Positions 63,567 through 64,000 of a DNA stretch of 64,000 bases are shown here, one piece after another. The translations under genes and the position numbers were made by a program. The notes beneath the pieces were generated by a model. The model worked only from the letters and a program-made list of their open reading frames with translations. It searched no databases and had not been told where the DNA came from. Origin of the DNA: Alphaproteobacteria bacterium (GTDB taxonomy: Bacteria; Pseudomonadota; Alphaproteobacteria; Puniceispirillales; Puniceispirillaceae); the NCBI GenBank assembly GCA_016780775.1, contig JADHLI010000007.1, positions 46,768-110,767 on the forward strand, in the 5' to 3' direction. Within the stretch, counting starts at the first letter, position 1. Each line of letters starts with the position of its first letter.

Positions 63567-64000
63567 ATGGCGTTGAGAAGATCAATAATTAAGGCATTGG
63601 GAGTTGCTGCAGTCTTGACGCAGCTCCCAACATTCACAGCTTCTGCTGCAGAAACAATCAAGGTTGGCATCCTGCTCCCGCTCAGTGGTTCGGTTGCCCC
63701 TATTGGTGTCAACAATCGCCGTGGCCATGAGCTGGCTGTTGAAGAGATAAATGCAAATGGCGGAATCAAAGCGCTTGGCGGTGCCATGCTCGAGATGGTT
63801 GATGGTGATACCCAGGGCAAGCCTGAAATCGGTATTACTGAATTGCAAAAACTGGAACGTAAGGGCGTTGTTGCCATTATGGGTGCGTATCAGTCCGGAG
63901 TTACTTTCCCGGTAACGCAGGTTTCCGAAAAGCTCCAGGTTCCCTTCATTGACCCGGTTGCCATTGCGGATTCAATTACCAGCCGTGGTTTTAAGTACCT
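63567..64000 (+). CDS. Branched-chain amino acid-type ABC transporter substrate-binding protein, N-terminal part
   Basis: An open frame runs off the right edge and so is missing from the ORF track. GGAGG stands six bases before the ATG. A signal peptide (basic RRS, then a hydrophobic core, cut near ASAA) precedes a LivJ-type type 1 binding fold (VGILLPLSGSVAPIG, GHELAVEEINANGG, GVVAIMGAYQSGVTFPVT). It would bind an amino acid or related solute in the periplasm. It is divergent from the amidohydrolase, which suggests uptake and breakdown of the same compound. Confidence 0.88.
   Translation, partial: MALRRSIIKALGVAAVLTQLPTFTASAAETIKVGILLPLSGSVAPIGVNNRRGHELAVEEINANGGIKALGGAMLEMVDGDTQGKPEIGITELQKLERKGVVAIMGAYQSGVTFPVTQVSEKLQVPFIDPVAIADSITSRGFKY

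Noticed and set aside
1-64000. CRISPR arrays, toxin-antitoxin pairs, restriction or other defence systems
   Set aside because: I saw no regularly spaced repeats, nuclease-effector pairs or other defence signatures; almost all genes are housekeeping.

Overview
The window is a chromosomal segment of an alphaproteobacterium. The gene strings are classic for that class: rpsF-rpsR-rplI-dnaB-alr-mlaE-mlaF-radA-cvpA-purF, fabD-fabG-acpP-fabF-mltG-gmk, lptF-lptG-surA-pdxA-rsmA, rpmG-rnr-topA-dprA-plsY-pyrC-pyrB-ruvX and gatCAB. HdaA, EipB, an aa3-type cytochrome oxidase subunit IV and the ligase-associated DNA repair genes also fit. Moderate G+C, short spacers, overlapping genes and several missing members of these strings would suit a marine, partly streamlined lineage such as SAR116 (Puniceispirillales). 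That placement is inference only.

Layout. 1-7.3 kb: a minus-strand run goes from a DEXH helicase and PdeM into a lipid-modification cluster (FAD oxidoreductase, DUF1365, CFA-synthase-like methyltransferase, DUF3833), facing the end of an NTF2-like gene. 7.5-10.8 kb: GST, MBL exonuclease and ATP-dependent DNA ligase complete the ligase-associated repair set. 10.8-15 kb: small genes (DUF2256, a 59-aa membrane peptide, YcgN), a second, canonical CFA synthase, and mnmC. 15-25.3 kb: the long minus-strand housekeeping series from rpsF to an SDR. 25.5-30.8 kb: fatty acid synthesis, mltG and gmk. 30.8-36.3 kb: rsmA, pdxA, surA, lptG and lptF. 36.6-47 kb: pepA-holC-ndk, a cox4-like small gene, purMN, DUF2066-hdaA-SDR, rnd, eipB and a divergent ROK protein. 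47-60.4 kb: translation, RNA and DNA metabolism, pyrimidine synthesis and gatCAB. 60.4-64 kb: a LysR regulator, tRNA-Ser(GCT), a truncated integrase, an M20-type amidohydrolase and the start of an ABC substrate-binding gene. This last part looks like the edge of a genomic island.

Signals. I read several promoters of the form TTGAtt/TTGACa-N17-18-CATAa/TATgaT: rpsF, fabD, acpP, cox4 and rpmG. rpsF and fabD are back-to-back with -35 boxes that form one perfect palindrome. dnaB is preceded by a perfect DnaA box with a degenerate copy beside it. Hairpin terminators follow rplI, acpP and ndk.

I found no CRISPR array, intact phage, IS element or known defence system. The points most worth following are: the CFA-like protein that has lost two catalytic residues and sits beside a flavoprotein and DUF1365 (a possible methylated or furan fatty acid pathway); the dihydroorotase-like protein without its metal HxH motif; the ROK protein without its catalytic Asp; the absence of lptD, yicC and ppk from their usual places; and the tRNA-Ser island edge.
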